Assembly (NCBI RefSeq): GCF_014191715.1
Contig: NZ_JACHWY010000003.1
Span: forward strand, 248,001 to 312,000
Source of the DNA: Litorivivens lipolytica
GTDB lineage: Bacteria; Pseudomonadota; Gammaproteobacteria; Pseudomonadales; Spongiibacteraceae
Reading direction: 5' to 3'
DNA length: 64,000 nucleotides
The position numbers and the translations under genes were made by a program. Below are positions 19,444 through 27,850 of the stretch, piece after piece. The notes under the pieces were generated by a model that was not told the origin of the DNA, did not search any database, and saw only the letters and a program-made list of their open reading frames with translations. The first letter of the stretch is position 1; each line of letters begins with the position of its first letter.

Positions 19444-19899
19444 TCACACCATAGCCAGAATAGCGTCGAACTCCGACGCTGCTACCGGCATCACTGACAA
19501 GCGGTTGCCCTTGCGCAGCAACTGCATTCCTTCAAGCTGAGGATTCTGCTTCAGCTCCTTCAGCGTCACAGTGCGTTTCAGTTTTTTCTTGTACTGAATA
19601 TCCACCATAAACCAGCGAGGCTTTTCTTCGGACGATTTGGGATCGTAGTACTTTGACTCGGGATCAAGATCCGTGAAATCCGGATACGCTTCTTTTACGA
19701 CCTTGGCCACGCCAACCACCCCCGGCTCGGGGCAGCTGGAATGATAGAACAGAATCTCGTCGCCTTTTTTCATCTCACGCATAAAATTACGCGCCTGATA
19801 GTTGCGCACACCATCCCAGTGTTCGCGCTTGCCCGGCCGCGCGACAAGGTCATCAATGCTGAAGGCATCGGGCTCGGATTTCATCAGCCAGTAATTCAT
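19444..19899 (-). CDS. EVE domain protein
   Basis: This 151-residue protein is a single EVE domain, a PUA-like fold related to YTH and ASCH domains that is thought to bind modified bases in DNA or RNA. The family start MNYWLMKSEPDAFSIDDL, the GVRNYQARNFMREMKKGDEILFYHS segment and PRWFMVDI are all clear. Its start overlaps the stop of the M48 gene by four bases, making it the last gene of a minus-strand operon with two YbjQ-type genes and the protease. EVE proteins of this simple type are widespread housekeeping proteins of uncertain role. Confidence 0.9.
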   Translation of the reverse strand: MNYWLMKSEPDAFSIDDLVARPGKREHWDGVRNYQARNFMREMKKGDEILFYHSSCPEPGVVGVAKVVKEAYPDFTDLDPESKYYDPKSSEEKPRWFMVDIQYKKKLKRTVTLKELKQNPQLEGMQLLRKGNRLSVMPVAASEFDAILAMV

Positions 19900-20735
19900 T
19901 CGCCTGCCTCTTGTTCATGTAAAAACGCCGGCAATGGCACCGCGTTACCCGCCTGGGGATGAGTCGCTGCAAATTCACGCACCGCCGAGATACGCTTGCT
20001 GCTCAGTGGATGCGTGCTGAATAGTTCCGGCGGTTCACCGCCCTCAAACAGGGTAAAGATCTGATCAGCACCCTGCACGTTGCCATAACGTGCCTGCAGC
20101 ATTTTCAATGCCATGGCGTCTGCATCACGCTCCTGTTCGCGGGTAAACCCGGAGAGCGTTGCCACCCCCATCTGCTGAATCAACCAATCGGCCGCGCCGC
20201 TATTGCCAAGCCCCGTGAGACTGGCCAAGGCCAGTGACACAGTGACACCCCGCCCCATCGCTACAATCGGGTCGCGATTAAGAATATGGGCGAGCTCGTG
20301 AGCCAACACCATCGACAGCGCATTCTCACTACCCATCTCTTGAATCAAGCCCTTCATGATAAACACCCGCCCACCGAGCGTGGCGAAGGCATTCGTCATT
20401 GGCGAATCCACGTAGGCAACTTGCAAATTAAAACCTTCAGGCAATTTTTGACCGGAAAGCAACGACTCAGCGAGCTCGCTCAGATAAGCGTCAATTTTCT
20501 GAGCGCGCTCGCTTTCGGCAGGCGCTGGTAGCGACGAGGAGAATTGTTCAACCAGCCGGTTTTCCACACTAAACGGAATCAGCGGTGCCAGTTTCTGTGC
20601 CGCCAGTGACAGCGAAAACAGCAGCACCGCCAGCGCGCCAGCTAGTGCCACACAGAGCAATAGAAATTCTTTCAGCGGATTTTCCCGGCTGTAGTTTATG
20701 CCTTCGGGAACCGGGCGGTTTTCGTAGTCGGCCAT
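19896..20735 (-). CDS. M48-family zinc metalloprotease, membrane anchored
   Basis: This 279-residue protein has one strong membrane segment (about residues 22-48) after a short cytoplasmic tail, then a periplasmic M48 peptidase domain. The zinc motif HELAH is at 146-150 and the third ligand is E202 in EQERDADAMAL. It resembles membrane-anchored relatives of BepA/YcaL that act in envelope quality control. It starts 6 bases after the membrane-anchored YbjQ gene and overlaps the EVE gene, so the group is almost certainly one transcript. Confidence 0.9.
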   Translation of the reverse strand: MADYENRPVPEGINYSRENPLKEFLLLCVALAGALAVLLFSLSLAAQKLAPLIPFSVENRLVEQFSSSLPAPAESERAQKIDAYLSELAESLLSGQKLPEGFNLQVAYVDSPMTNAFATLGGRVFIMKGLIQEMGSENALSMVLAHELAHILNRDPIVAMGRGVTVSLALASLTGLGNSGAADWLIQQMGVATLSGFTREQERDADAMALKMLQARYGNVQGADQIFTLFEGGEPPELFSTHPLSSKRISAVREFAATHPQAGNAVPLPAFLHEQEAGE

Positions 20736-20741
20736 GCGTAA

Positions 20742-21197
20742 TCAGGTCAGCGCTTGTTCGATCAATGCGGTGCCGTAGGCGTACACCTCCACCGCTCCCA
20801 CCTGACCTTTGTTGCCCTTGGAAATGGAGGCGGTTTCGAGTTTGACGTTGACGACCATTTGCGCCCCCAGATCACGAGCTTCCTGCTTCATTCGCAGCAG
20901 CGCTTCCCGGCGAGCGCGCTCGGTTAGACTTTCAAAGGCGCGAACCCGACCGCCAAACAGACTGCGCAGACCGGCGGCGATCATTTTGAAGTAGTCCACC
21001 GAGATCACGACATTGCCACCGACCAGCGCCACCTCGCGATGCGCCATAGAAGGCGGCGGCAGTCGCTCGCTGAAGGCCAGCACACCGGCAAACTCCTGCT
21101 CGCGCTGCTGGATGGATTTGAAATGACGGGATTCCGCAAAGCGCCCAAACACATAACCGAGCGCCAGCAAAACCAGAAAGACAATCAGATCAATCAC
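20742..21197 (-). CDS. Membrane-anchored YbjQ-like (DUF74) protein
   Basis: This 151-residue protein uses GTG at 21197, four bases after the preceding YbjQ gene stops. With that start, it opens with a hydrophobic segment (residues 1-17). A longer frame would overlap the upstream gene by over 90 bases. A linker follows, then a YbjQ-type domain: EVALVGGNVVISVDYFK, LFGGRVRAFESL and the conserved ALLRMKQEARDLGAQMVVNVKLETASI region. The YbjQ fold assembles as a pentamer in solved structures, and its function is unsettled ('heavy-metal-binding' is a database label). Fusion of this fold to a membrane anchor is noteworthy beside a membrane protease. Confidence 0.78.
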   Translation of the reverse strand: MIDLIVFLVLLALGYVFGRFAESRHFKSIQQREQEFAGVLAFSERLPPPSMAHREVALVGGNVVISVDYFKMIAAGLRSLFGGRVRAFESLTERARREALLRMKQEARDLGAQMVVNVKLETASISKGNKGQVGAVEVYAYGTALIEQALT

Positions 21198-21201
21198 GCG
21201 T

Positions 21202-21516
21202 CTACTCCAGAATAACGGCTGTCCCGTAGGCAAACAGCTCCGCGGCACCGGCCGCAACCGACGAGGTGGAGAAACGCACGTTGATGATCGCATTGGCCCC
21301 CATCGACTCCGCCTGCTGCATCATGCGCTGCACCGCTTCTTCACGCGCATCATTTAACAGTTCTGTGTAACCCTTGAGTTCACCACCGAAAATATTTTTC
21401 AGGCCCGCCATCAGATCGCGCCCCAAATGCTTGGTACGCACAGTGTTGCCCTGCACCAGACCAAGATGTTTAGCGATACGCTTACCGGGAATGATTTCGA
21501 TATTGCTGACCAGCAC
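21202..21516 (-). CDS. YbjQ/DUF74 family protein
   Basis: This is a 104-residue soluble YbjQ-type protein. The GTG at 21516 was chosen because it has an AAGGA ribosome site about 8 bases upstream and matches the usual family length; the frame is open 30 codons further upstream. Conserved segments are NIEIIPGKRIAKHLGLVQGNTVR, FGGELKGYTELL and the helix REEAVQRMMQQAESMGANAIINVRF. It is the first gene of a four-gene minus-strand run: YbjQ, anchored YbjQ, M48 protease, EVE. Confidence 0.82.
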   Translation of the reverse strand: MLVSNIEIIPGKRIAKHLGLVQGNTVRTKHLGRDLMAGLKNIFGGELKGYTELLNDAREEAVQRMMQQAESMGANAIINVRFSTSSVAAGAAELFAYGTAVILE

Positions 21517-21635
21517 GTGACACGTCCTTGAACTTTGATTTATGGTTCTTGTGAATTTATGGTTTTGCTGCTTTCCCCAGAGCAAAGCAGCCTCCTTTAT
21601 AGTCACTTACGACAATTACTGGCAAGCATTAATTC

Positions 21636-22226
21636 ATGAGCAAACCCTTTTCACAGGCCTGCGAAAACAACAAGCAACCCATTCTCAGCGTGTTGCACGA
21701 CGCTTTCGCGAGTGTTGATTACGTGCTTGAGATCGGCAGCGGCACCGGCCAACACGCTGTCCACTTTGCCGCCAACCTGCCCCACCTGATCTGGCAGCCC
21801 AGCGACCAGCGCGAATACCTCGACGGCATCGCCGCCTGGTGCGACGACGCCAGACTGGAAAACCTGCGCCGCCCGCTGGAGCTTGACGTCTGCGCGACCT
21901 GGCCAGTGACCCGAACGCCGGCCGTATTTTCGGCCAATACCGTTCACATTATGCAATGGCCTATGGTTGAAGCTTTTTTTGAGGGGCTTGGGGCGGTGCT
22001 AACCGAGGAGGGCGTGTTTTGCTTGTATGGCCCCTTCAACTTTCAAGGCCGCTATACCAGCGATAGCAATGCGCAGTTTGATCGATTTTTGCGGGAACGG
22101 GATCCGGGTAGCGGTATCAGGGATATTGAGGCGATTGTTGAGTTAGCGGCTGGCGCCGGGCTGGTTTTGAGGGCGGATCATACTATGCCAGCAAATAATC
22201 GGTTGTTGAAGTTTGTGCGGGGGTAG
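21636..22226 (+). CDS. DUF938 family, methyltransferase-like protein
   Basis: This 196-residue protein belongs to DUF938 (UPF0585), a class I S-adenosylmethionine-dependent methyltransferase fold. The binding loop is LEIGSGTGQH at residues 31-40 and is followed by WQPSDQREYLDGI. The NTVHIMQWPMVEAFFEGL and LYGPFNFQGRYTSDSNAQFD segments are family hallmarks. Its substrate is not known. It is divergent from the YbjQ operon and its 3' end lies 46 bases before the inverted-repeat element. Confidence 0.85.
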   Translation: MSKPFSQACENNKQPILSVLHDAFASVDYVLEIGSGTGQHAVHFAANLPHLIWQPSDQREYLDGIAAWCDDARLENLRRPLELDVCATWPVTRTPAVFSANTVHIMQWPMVEAFFEGLGAVLTEEGVFCLYGPFNFQGRYTSDSNAQFDRFLRERDPGSGIRDIEAIVELAAGAGLVLRADHTMPANNRLLKFVRG

Positions 22227-22271
22227 GCAGGGAGCGGTGCGCTCGGTTAATTGTGTTTTGGATTAAGCATG

Positions 22272-22554
22272 GGTTTCGCCCTGCTGGGCGAGTGACTTCT
22301 TTTTGCATGCCCAAAAAGAAGTAACCAAGAAAAAAGGCACCCTGAACCCCCTTTGGAGGTGCCGAGAAGCGCAGAGCAACAACGGGCCAGAGCGAGCACT
22401 GTTCGAGTCCCGGAGCGGCGATAGCCGCGGAGGTCGAGTTGCGTAGATTGTTGATCGAGCATCGCAGGGAACCCGAAGGGAGACAGGGGTGTCCTTCTTT
22501 GGGTTACCTTTCTTGGACAAGCAAGAAAGGTAACTCGCCCAGCAGGGCGAAACC
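22272..22554. mobile_element. 283-bp noncoding element with long inverted repeats (MITE-like)
   Basis: The outermost 22 bases at each end (22272-22293 and 22533-22554) are perfect inverted repeats beginning GGTTTCGCCCTGCTGGGCGA. Similarity between the arms continues inward for about 70 bases. Each arm contains its own perfect hairpin: a 10-bp stem at 22295-22304/22313-22322 and an 11-bp stem at 22504-22514/22523-22533, each with an 8-base loop. The GC-rich centre (22350-22484) has no credible gene. I recall similar 'GCCCTGCTGGGCGA' intergenic repeats in other Gammaproteobacteria, so this is probably one copy of a dispersed family. No target-site duplication is obvious, and no transposase is nearby. 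Confidence 0.75.
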
Positions 22555-22611
22555 ACTGCCCGCTATAACCTCACACCTAAAACCCAACCCCACAACCACT
22601 ATCTGAAAGCC

Positions 22612-22637
22612 AAAAAAAAGGCCCTCCAAAGAGGGCC
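22612..22637 (-). terminator. Rho-independent terminator of the OmpA-like gene
   Basis: On the minus strand the 7-bp stem GGCCCTC/GAGGGCC (22620-22626 and 22631-22637, loop CAAA) is followed by eight T residues (the A run at 22612-22619). It lies 27 bases past the porin stop codon. Confidence 0.88.
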
Positions 22638-22664
22638 TCTTATAACCAGTAAAAAGGAGCGCGC

Positions 22665-24092
22665 TTAACGCTCCTGAATCACCTTCATCTCTACCCGACG
22701 GTTACGCTCACGGCCATCTTCACTACCGTTATCCGCAACCGGCTGACGCTCACCGTAACCGCGCGCCACCATCGCATCGGCGTCTACGCCTTTGCTTATC
22801 AGGTAGGCTTTTACGGCGCCTGCGCGATCCTGCGACAGGATCAGGTTGTAGGCATCGCTGCCGACGTTGTCGGTGTGCCCCTGGATCTCCACCACAAAGT
22901 TCGGCGACTCTTTCAGAGACTTGGCTACCAGATCCAGAATGCGCTGCGCATTGGGTTGCAGGCGGGCGCTGTCGAACTCGAAGTTCACACCTTCCAGCAC
23001 AACACTCTGCTGCACGCCGCAGCCGTTGGACATAACCGGTTTGTTAGGCACTGAATCCGGGCAGGCATCGACACGGTCAGTGACACCGTCACCGTCGACG
23101 TCAGAACAGCCATTACCATCAACCTGCGTACCTACCGGGGTACCGGGGCACAGATCCTGACCATCCACCACGCCATCACCATCCAGGTCTGAACAGCCGA
23201 ATTCGTTGACAGGTGTGCCGGGCGGAGTGCTCGGGCAACGATCTAGATTGTCGGCTACGCCATCGCCATCGCTATCGGAACAACCGAATTTGTTAACCCG
23301 GTCACCGCGTGGAGTGTGCGGACAGCGATCATCGGCGTTGCGCACACCGTCGCCATCGGAATCCCCGTCGGCACTGTCTTTGCCTTCAAAGTTGTAGCGG
23401 AAGCCCAGTACCAGTCCGGCGCCGTGGTATTCGGCCAGAAAGTTCTCGTACTCGGGCTTGTCGGCTTCGAAATAGCGGGCACCGAAATCCATCATAAAGC
23501 TGTCGGTTACGACGAAATTCATCCCAAAGCCGGCCTGAGCAAACAGGGTGGTATCATCAAGATTGTTGGCTTGAGCACCGGCCAGCTTCATTTTAGCCGC
23601 GCCCACACCCAAACCCACATAGGGCTGCACCACACCGTCTTCGTTAAAATCGAACCACAGGTTGGTCAGCAGGGCTTGAGCCTCCTGAGTGAAGTCCACA
23701 TCCTGGCGGGGGCCACCATCGATGCGCACGTAGTCAGCTTCGTTTTTCATCTGTTTCGCTGACAGGTCAACCCGTACCGGACCTTCAAAGTTATAGCCCA
23801 CCGACAGACCAAAGCCATCGTCATCATCGTAGTTATGAATCCGATCATCAAACAGACTTGGGTTACCACAATTACCCACACCTGGAATAGCGAATGCGCC
23901 ACCCAAGCAGGCGCCTGATGGCGCTGTAGACGGCTGATAAACCTTGTCGTCTTCGGCGGCAAAAATACGCTGCCGGCCGTATTCGGCACTGATGTACCAG
24001 TTATTTTCTGCCAGTGTCGGCAGAGTCGTACAGGCCAGCACAGCACCTGCAGCCCAGGTGCGCCAGCGCGCCCACTGAATTGACGTAGTCAT
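22665..24092 (-). CDS. OmpA/OprF-like outer membrane protein with thrombospondin type 3 repeats
   Basis: This is a 475-residue outer membrane protein. A signal peptide covers about 1-28 (ending TLA-EN), and an 8-stranded OmpA-like beta barrel about 30-245. A calcium-binding linker of about four thrombospondin type 3 repeats follows (about 247-355; DSDGDGV, DxCPxTPxGxxV and FGCSD recur). A C-terminal OmpA peptidoglycan-binding domain (about 365-470) carries VNFEFDSARL, EIQGHTDNVGSDAYN and RGYGERQPVADN. The arrangement matches OprF and related porins that link the outer membrane to the murein. The gene is monocistronic with a strong terminator. Confidence 0.93.
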   Translation of the reverse strand: MTTSIQWARWRTWAAGAVLACTTLPTLAENNWYISAEYGRQRIFAAEDDKVYQPSTAPSGACLGGAFAIPGVGNCGNPSLFDDRIHNYDDDDGFGLSVGYNFEGPVRVDLSAKQMKNEADYVRIDGGPRQDVDFTQEAQALLTNLWFDFNEDGVVQPYVGLGVGAAKMKLAGAQANNLDDTTLFAQAGFGMNFVVTDSFMMDFGARYFEADKPEYENFLAEYHGAGLVLGFRYNFEGKDSADGDSDGDGVRNADDRCPHTPRGDRVNKFGCSDSDGDGVADNLDRCPSTPPGTPVNEFGCSDLDGDGVVDGQDLCPGTPVGTQVDGNGCSDVDGDGVTDRVDACPDSVPNKPVMSNGCGVQQSVVLEGVNFEFDSARLQPNAQRILDLVAKSLKESPNFVVEIQGHTDNVGSDAYNLILSQDRAGAVKAYLISKGVDADAMVARGYGERQPVADNGSEDGRERNRRVEMKVIQER

Positions 24093-24279
24093 TGAAAACC
24101 CCTAGTTAGGCAGTCATTGTTCTTGTTGCGCGTACCTTCGCACTATCTGCGTTTTTTTTCAATTGCGCAGCACCGTCAAAATGTACGCCACAGGCGGCTT
24201 TGCGCCTCGTTTTGTGACTCACGGCCACGATCAATCGTCTATTCTATAACCGAGGCTAACAGGAAAAGGAGACGTTCTG

Positions 24280-24687
24280 ATGACAGTACGACAGATCCAT
24301 ATATTGCGGGCCCTGACCAGTACGGCACTGCTCAGCCTGCTGCTCGGTGCCGTACTGACAGTGATGAGCGGCCTGTTCAGCACCTTCTACAGTATAGTCG
24401 TGGGCGTCGGCACGGTTTTGATTACCCTCTACTGCTACCGCCGCGCGGATCAGAAAATCTCCGCCAGTCGCGAGTACTATCTCTGGCGCTATGTACCGAC
24501 CTTGGTGTTCGTGTTCGGACCACTGATTCTGATGGCCCTGTCCGCCACGGAGGGCGACTGGTCGATCAGTGGCTGGTTACTGTTTCTGCGCTTCAGTGTG
24601 AGCTTTCTGATCCCCATTGCCTGCTTGATGATGCTCGAACGCGTGCTGAAACAGGCCCTGCAGAGTGCGCGCGCCGACCCCGTCTGA
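24280..24687 (+). CDS. Four-helix membrane protein of unknown function
   Basis: I do not recognise this 135-residue protein. It has four hydrophobic segments (about residues 10-30, 34-52, 68-90 and 97-118), a short basic cytoplasmic loop (YRRADQKISASREYY) between the second and third, and no catalytic motif. A strong ribosome site (AAGGAG) precedes the ATG by about 8 bases, supporting a real gene. It is divergent from the OmpA-like gene and converges with the AhpD-like pair. An overlapping longer frame on the same strand is a shadow. Confidence 0.7.
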   Translation: MTVRQIHILRALTSTALLSLLLGAVLTVMSGLFSTFYSIVVGVGTVLITLYCYRRADQKISASREYYLWRYVPTLVFVFGPLILMALSATEGDWSISGWLLFLRFSVSFLIPIACLMMLERVLKQALQSARADPV

Positions 24688-24694
24688 CCCTCGT

Positions 24695-25207
24695 CTACTC
24701 CGGGGTCGGCATTTCAAAGGTCGGCAGGGAATCCGGCATTCCCCCCAGAGAGACCGCAATTTTGGAAAAGCCCATAAAGAGCGCTAGCCCCGCCGTTAGC
24801 TCAACCACCTCCTCTGGACTGAATTCTTCAGCCATCGCAGCTTTTAAGTCGGCATCGAGGCCGCCGGGGTCTGTTAGAAAACAATCGGTATAGCGCAAAA
24901 TCAGCTTTTGCCGATCTGACAAGCTGCTGTTTTCATAGTCATCCTGAATCTGCTCAACTTGCGCTTCACTCAAACCCTCAGCGCGTGCGGTCGCGAACCT
25001 CACATTACGGCAGAACACACAGTTGGTCTTGCGGGCATTGCGCAGCCGCGCCAGTTCCTTGCTCGGGTGGTCCAGCACGCCGCGACTCCAGAGCGTGCCA
25101 TAGAGTTGATTAAAGGCTGACAGCGCTTCCGGCTGTAATGCCAACGCGCTGCCACTGATGGGATCATCGCCCGCTGACTCCGGCAGACGCACGCGGGAAG
25201 CACTCAT
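24695..25207 (-). CDS. AhpD-like carboxymuconolactone decarboxylase family protein (CxxC type)
   Basis: This 170-residue all-helical protein of the CMD/AhpD superfamily has a redox-type motif NCVFCRN (C63 and C66) at the start of the core helix. AhpD-type members use a CxxC pair in thiol peroxidase chemistry. Simple CMD proteins often lack a defined substrate. It overlaps the start of its upstream neighbour, which is also CMD-like, by four bases, so the two are translationally coupled and may form a heteromer. An annotation as gamma-carboxymuconolactone decarboxylase itself would not be justified, since no aromatic catabolic genes are nearby. Confidence 0.8.
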   Translation of the reverse strand: MSASRVRLPESAGDDPISGSALALQPEALSAFNQLYGTLWSRGVLDHPSKELARLRNARKTNCVFCRNVRFATARAEGLSEAQVEQIQDDYENSSLSDRQKLILRYTDCFLTDPGGLDADLKAAMAEEFSPEEVVELTAGLALFMGFSKIAVSLGGMPDSLPTFEMPTPE

Positions 25208-25653
25208 GCCGCCTCCTCCACCTGCAGCATCACCCGAAAACGCGTAAAGCCATCGCAGAGTGCCAAATATTCCAACAAGGCAACCAAGCCCTCGTCACCG
25301 ATCTCGTCTACCACCGCAGCCGCCATGGCATCACTGATACTGTGTGGGTCGAGGCAAAAGCATTCTGTTAGCTGGAGGGCGGCCTTTTCCAGCGATGTAA
25401 ACTCCGCCCGGTTATACCACTGTGGCAAGGCTTCAATCTGCTCGTTCGATAGCGAAGCAACCCTGTGCGCACTGCGATGCAGCTGAGCACAGCGCTGTTT
25501 ACACAAGGCCATAAGCTGCTTGTCCAACAACTTTTGCTCAGAGAAAACACTTTCGAAGGCCTGATAGTCGCGGTACAGGTTCTCGCGCAAGGCAAAGACC
25601 TCTTCGAAGGTGCGGCAGGAATCGTCGATCCAGCTCATCCGGGGGACCCTCAC
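25204..25653 (-). CDS. CMD/AhpD-like protein, upstream partner
   Basis: This 149-residue helical protein resembles the CMD superfamily. The expected redox position reads ALCKQRCAQLHRSAHR, with C51 and C55 spaced CxxxC instead of CxxC. The later helices (FTSLEKAALQLTECFCLDP, then LVALLEYLALCDGFTRFRV) follow the family pattern. The GTG at 25653 or the ATG at 25638 may be the start. It forms a two-gene operon with the CxxC protein that follows (ATGA overlap). The split of two related but unequal proteins suggests specialised subunits. The function is not known. Confidence 0.72.
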   Translation of the reverse strand: MRVPRMSWIDDSCRTFEEVFALRENLYRDYQAFESVFSEQKLLDKQLMALCKQRCAQLHRSAHRVASLSNEQIEALPQWYNRAEFTSLEKAALQLTECFCLDPHSISDAMAAAVVDEIGDEGLVALLEYLALCDGFTRFRVMLQVEEAA

Positions 25654-25733
25654 TTAGCATTTTTATAGTCTCAATACACGCTCGCACAGGGCTTGGTGGC
25701 GCGCAAGCAGGCTGGTTCAAGCTTCTGAATCAA

Positions 25734-26876
25734 TCAGGCTTTTGTGCACTTGAAGGGCAATAACTGCCGGGCTTCCGCTAGGTAGCGCTCGATCGCTGGT
25801 GACTCATCACCAAGGAAGCGCTCGACGGCTTGCCGGAAGCGCGGATCAACTATCCAGTGTCGCGAGCGGGTTTCAATGGGCTCAAAGCCGCGCTGGATTT
25901 TGTGTTCACCCTGTGCACCGGGATCAAAGCGTTTCAGCCCCTGCTCAATACAGTATTCGATGCCCTGGTAGTAGCAGGCTTCAAAGTGCAGGAACTCCAC
26001 CTCTCGCACACAGCCCCAGTAGCGCCCGTACAGGGTATTGGCATCCTTGAAATTAAGCGCGCAGGCAATCGGCTCCCCGTCCCGCTCGGCCAGCACCAGC
26101 AGCAGGCTATCCGGCATAGCCCGGCCGATGACCTCAAAAAAAGCCTGATTGAGATAGCCACCATGACCACTGCGCTTGGCGTAGGTCATTTGATAACAGT
26201 GATAAAAATGGCGCCAGAGTTGTGGCGTGATATCCGGACCTTCAATGCGCCGCAGGCTTACGCCAGCCTCATCAACCAGTCGCCGCTCCCGCCGCAGGCT
26301 TTTGCGCTTGCGGGAACTGAAGGTGGCGAGAAAATCGTCAAAGCTCTCATATCCTCGATTAAACCAGTGGTACTGAGGTGCGATCCGCTGCGCCAGCCCC
26401 GCCTGCTGCCAGGCGGCATCTTCCTGCGGGGTTGTGAACAAAACATGCAAAGACGAGGCGCTGGCCTCTGTGTGCTCACACAAAAAGCGACCGATTTCGA
26501 CGCGCAAGGCCGAAGTATCCCTTTCCGCTGTCAGCGACAATCGAGGTCCGGTGGCCGGCGTAAAGGGTATCGCGGAAAGCAGCTTCGGGTAGTAATCGAG
26601 ACCATTGCGATGCCAGGCATCAGCCCAAGACCAATCAAAGACATATTCACCGTAGCTGTGATATTTCAAATACAGGGGCAAGTGACCAATCAGTTTGCCC
26701 TGATCTTCAATAACGAGATGATGAGGCTGCCAGCCGCTTTTACGTTGGGTCGCCCCACTGTGCTCCAGCGCCTGCAAAAAGCTGTGCCGTAGAAAGGGGT
26801 AGTCACTGCCGAGCACGTTGTCCCAGTGCGCCGCAGGCACCGCATCAATGGAATCCACAAACCGGAAATCGGTCAT
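25734..26876 (-). CDS. COG3146 family (DUF482) GNAT/FemAB-like acyltransferase
   Basis: This 380-residue protein belongs to the widely conserved DUF482 family, annotated as 'peptidogalycan biosynthesis' or GNAT acyltransferase-like. It has a double GNAT fold related to FemAB, but no substrate has been established that I know of. Family segments include [41 protein letters not shown], the basic [14 protein letters not shown] loop, YGRYWG and [15 protein letters not shown]. Its start overlaps the ubiA stop by four bases, so it is co-translated with ubiA. Confidence 0.83.
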   Translation of the reverse strand: MTDFRFVDSIDAVPAAHWDNVLGSDYPFLRHSFLQALEHSGATQRKSGWQPHHLVIEDQGKLIGHLPLYLKYHSYGEYVFDWSWADAWHRNGLDYYPKLLSAIPFTPATGPRLSLTAERDTSALRVEIGRFLCEHTEASASSLHVLFTTPQEDAAWQQAGLAQRIAPQYHWFNRGYESFDDFLATFSSRKRKSLRRERRLVDEAGVSLRRIEGPDITPQLWRHFYHCYQMTYAKRSGHGGYLNQAFFEVIGRAMPDSLLLVLAERDGEPIACALNFKDANTLYGRYWGCVREVEFLHFEACYYQGIEYCIEQGLKRFDPGAQGEHKIQRGFEPIETRSRHWIVDPRFRQAVERFLGDESPAIERYLAEARQLLPFKCTKA

Positions 26877-27742
26877 GCAGGCGCGATCAAATAATGTGCC
26901 ACGATGCCTACAAACACCGCCATACCCACATAGTTATTATTGAGAAAGGCCTGAAAGCATTGCTCGCGTTGGCGATGACGGATCAGGCGCTGCTGATAGA
27001 CAAACAAACCCGCAGCTACTGCCACGCCGACAAAGTAGATAAAGCCCAAACCAAAACGCGAGCCCATCAGCACAAGAATAAAGGCCGCGCTGCCCTGCAG
27101 CATGCCCGTCATCAGCCGATCTTCGTCACCAAAATAGATCGCTGTGGATTTCACCCCGATCTTGAGATCATCGTCGCGATCCACCATCGCATAGAAGGTG
27201 TCGTAGGCGACGGTCCAGATCACCACCGCCAGATACACCAGCCACGCCTCGGGCGGCACCGTGTTCTGCACCGCCGCAAAACTCATCGGTACGCTCCAAG
27301 CAAAAGCCGCCCCCAACACGACTTGAGGGAAGTGGGTATAGCGTTTCATAAAGGGGTAGGTCGCCGCCAAGGCCACCGCACCGAAGGACAGATAAATTGT
27401 CAGTCGATTGGTAAAAAGCACCAGAATAAAAGACAGCATGCACAGCCCGACAAATAGCTGCAGCGCTTCGCGTGAGTGCATCTCCCCAGTCGCCAACGGC
27501 CGCGCCTTGGTGCGCTCAACATGCCCGTCGATCTTCCGGTCGGCAAAATCATTGATCACACAGCCCGCTGCTCGCATCAAGATCACCCCGGCCACAAAGA
27601 TCGCCAGCGTCGACAGTGGGGGAATGCCCTCCGCCGCCAACCACAGCGCCCACAGCGTGGGCCACAGCACCAGAAAGGTGCCGATCGGGCGGTCGAAGCG
27701 CATCAAGCGAAAATAGATGGGTAGTCGTTGTTTTATCTGCAT
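26873..27742 (-). CDS. ubiA: 4-hydroxybenzoate octaprenyltransferase
   Basis: This membrane prenyltransferase attaches the polyprenyl chain to 4-hydroxybenzoate in ubiquinone synthesis. The 289-residue product, with about eight or nine membrane segments, has the first aspartate-rich motif NDFADRKID (N64, D65, D68, D72) and the second [13 protein letters not shown]. These bind the Mg-diphosphate. Normally ubiC lies immediately upstream in the same operon. Here ubiC is 840 bases away, with an oppositely oriented TfpX-like gene between them. Confidence 0.96.
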   Translation of the reverse strand: MQIKQRLPIYFRLMRFDRPIGTFLVLWPTLWALWLAAEGIPPLSTLAIFVAGVILMRAAGCVINDFADRKIDGHVERTKARPLATGEMHSREALQLFVGLCMLSFILVLFTNRLTIYLSFGAVALAATYPFMKRYTHFPQVVLGAAFAWSVPMSFAAVQNTVPPEAWLVYLAVVIWTVAYDTFYAMVDRDDDLKIGVKSTAIYFGDEDRLMTGMLQGSAAFILVLMGSRFGLGFIYFVGVAVAAGLFVYQQRLIRHRQREQCFQAFLNNNYVGMAVFVGIVAHYLIAPA

Positions 27743-27850
27743 GACGCTACTGTAAAAAGGTCAGGCTTGAAAGTATATCAAGCAACCCCAATTTATAAGC
27801 ATGGTTCGTCAAAACGGCGATTCGGGGTTTCAGTTTATAAAGAGGAAAAG

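Noticed and set aside
22247-22556. Short frames within the inverted-repeat element
   Set aside because: They read through palindromes and low-complexity sequence, and have no ribosome site or protein-like composition.
24117-24893. A 258-codon plus-strand frame overlapping the small membrane protein and AhpD-like genes
   Set aside because: It spans two better-supported genes in other frames and its translation is irregular and rich in arginine and proline.
25830-26792. A 320-codon plus-strand frame inside the COG3146 gene
   Set aside because: It is the reverse of a conserved coding region, with no recognisable domain and no start signal.
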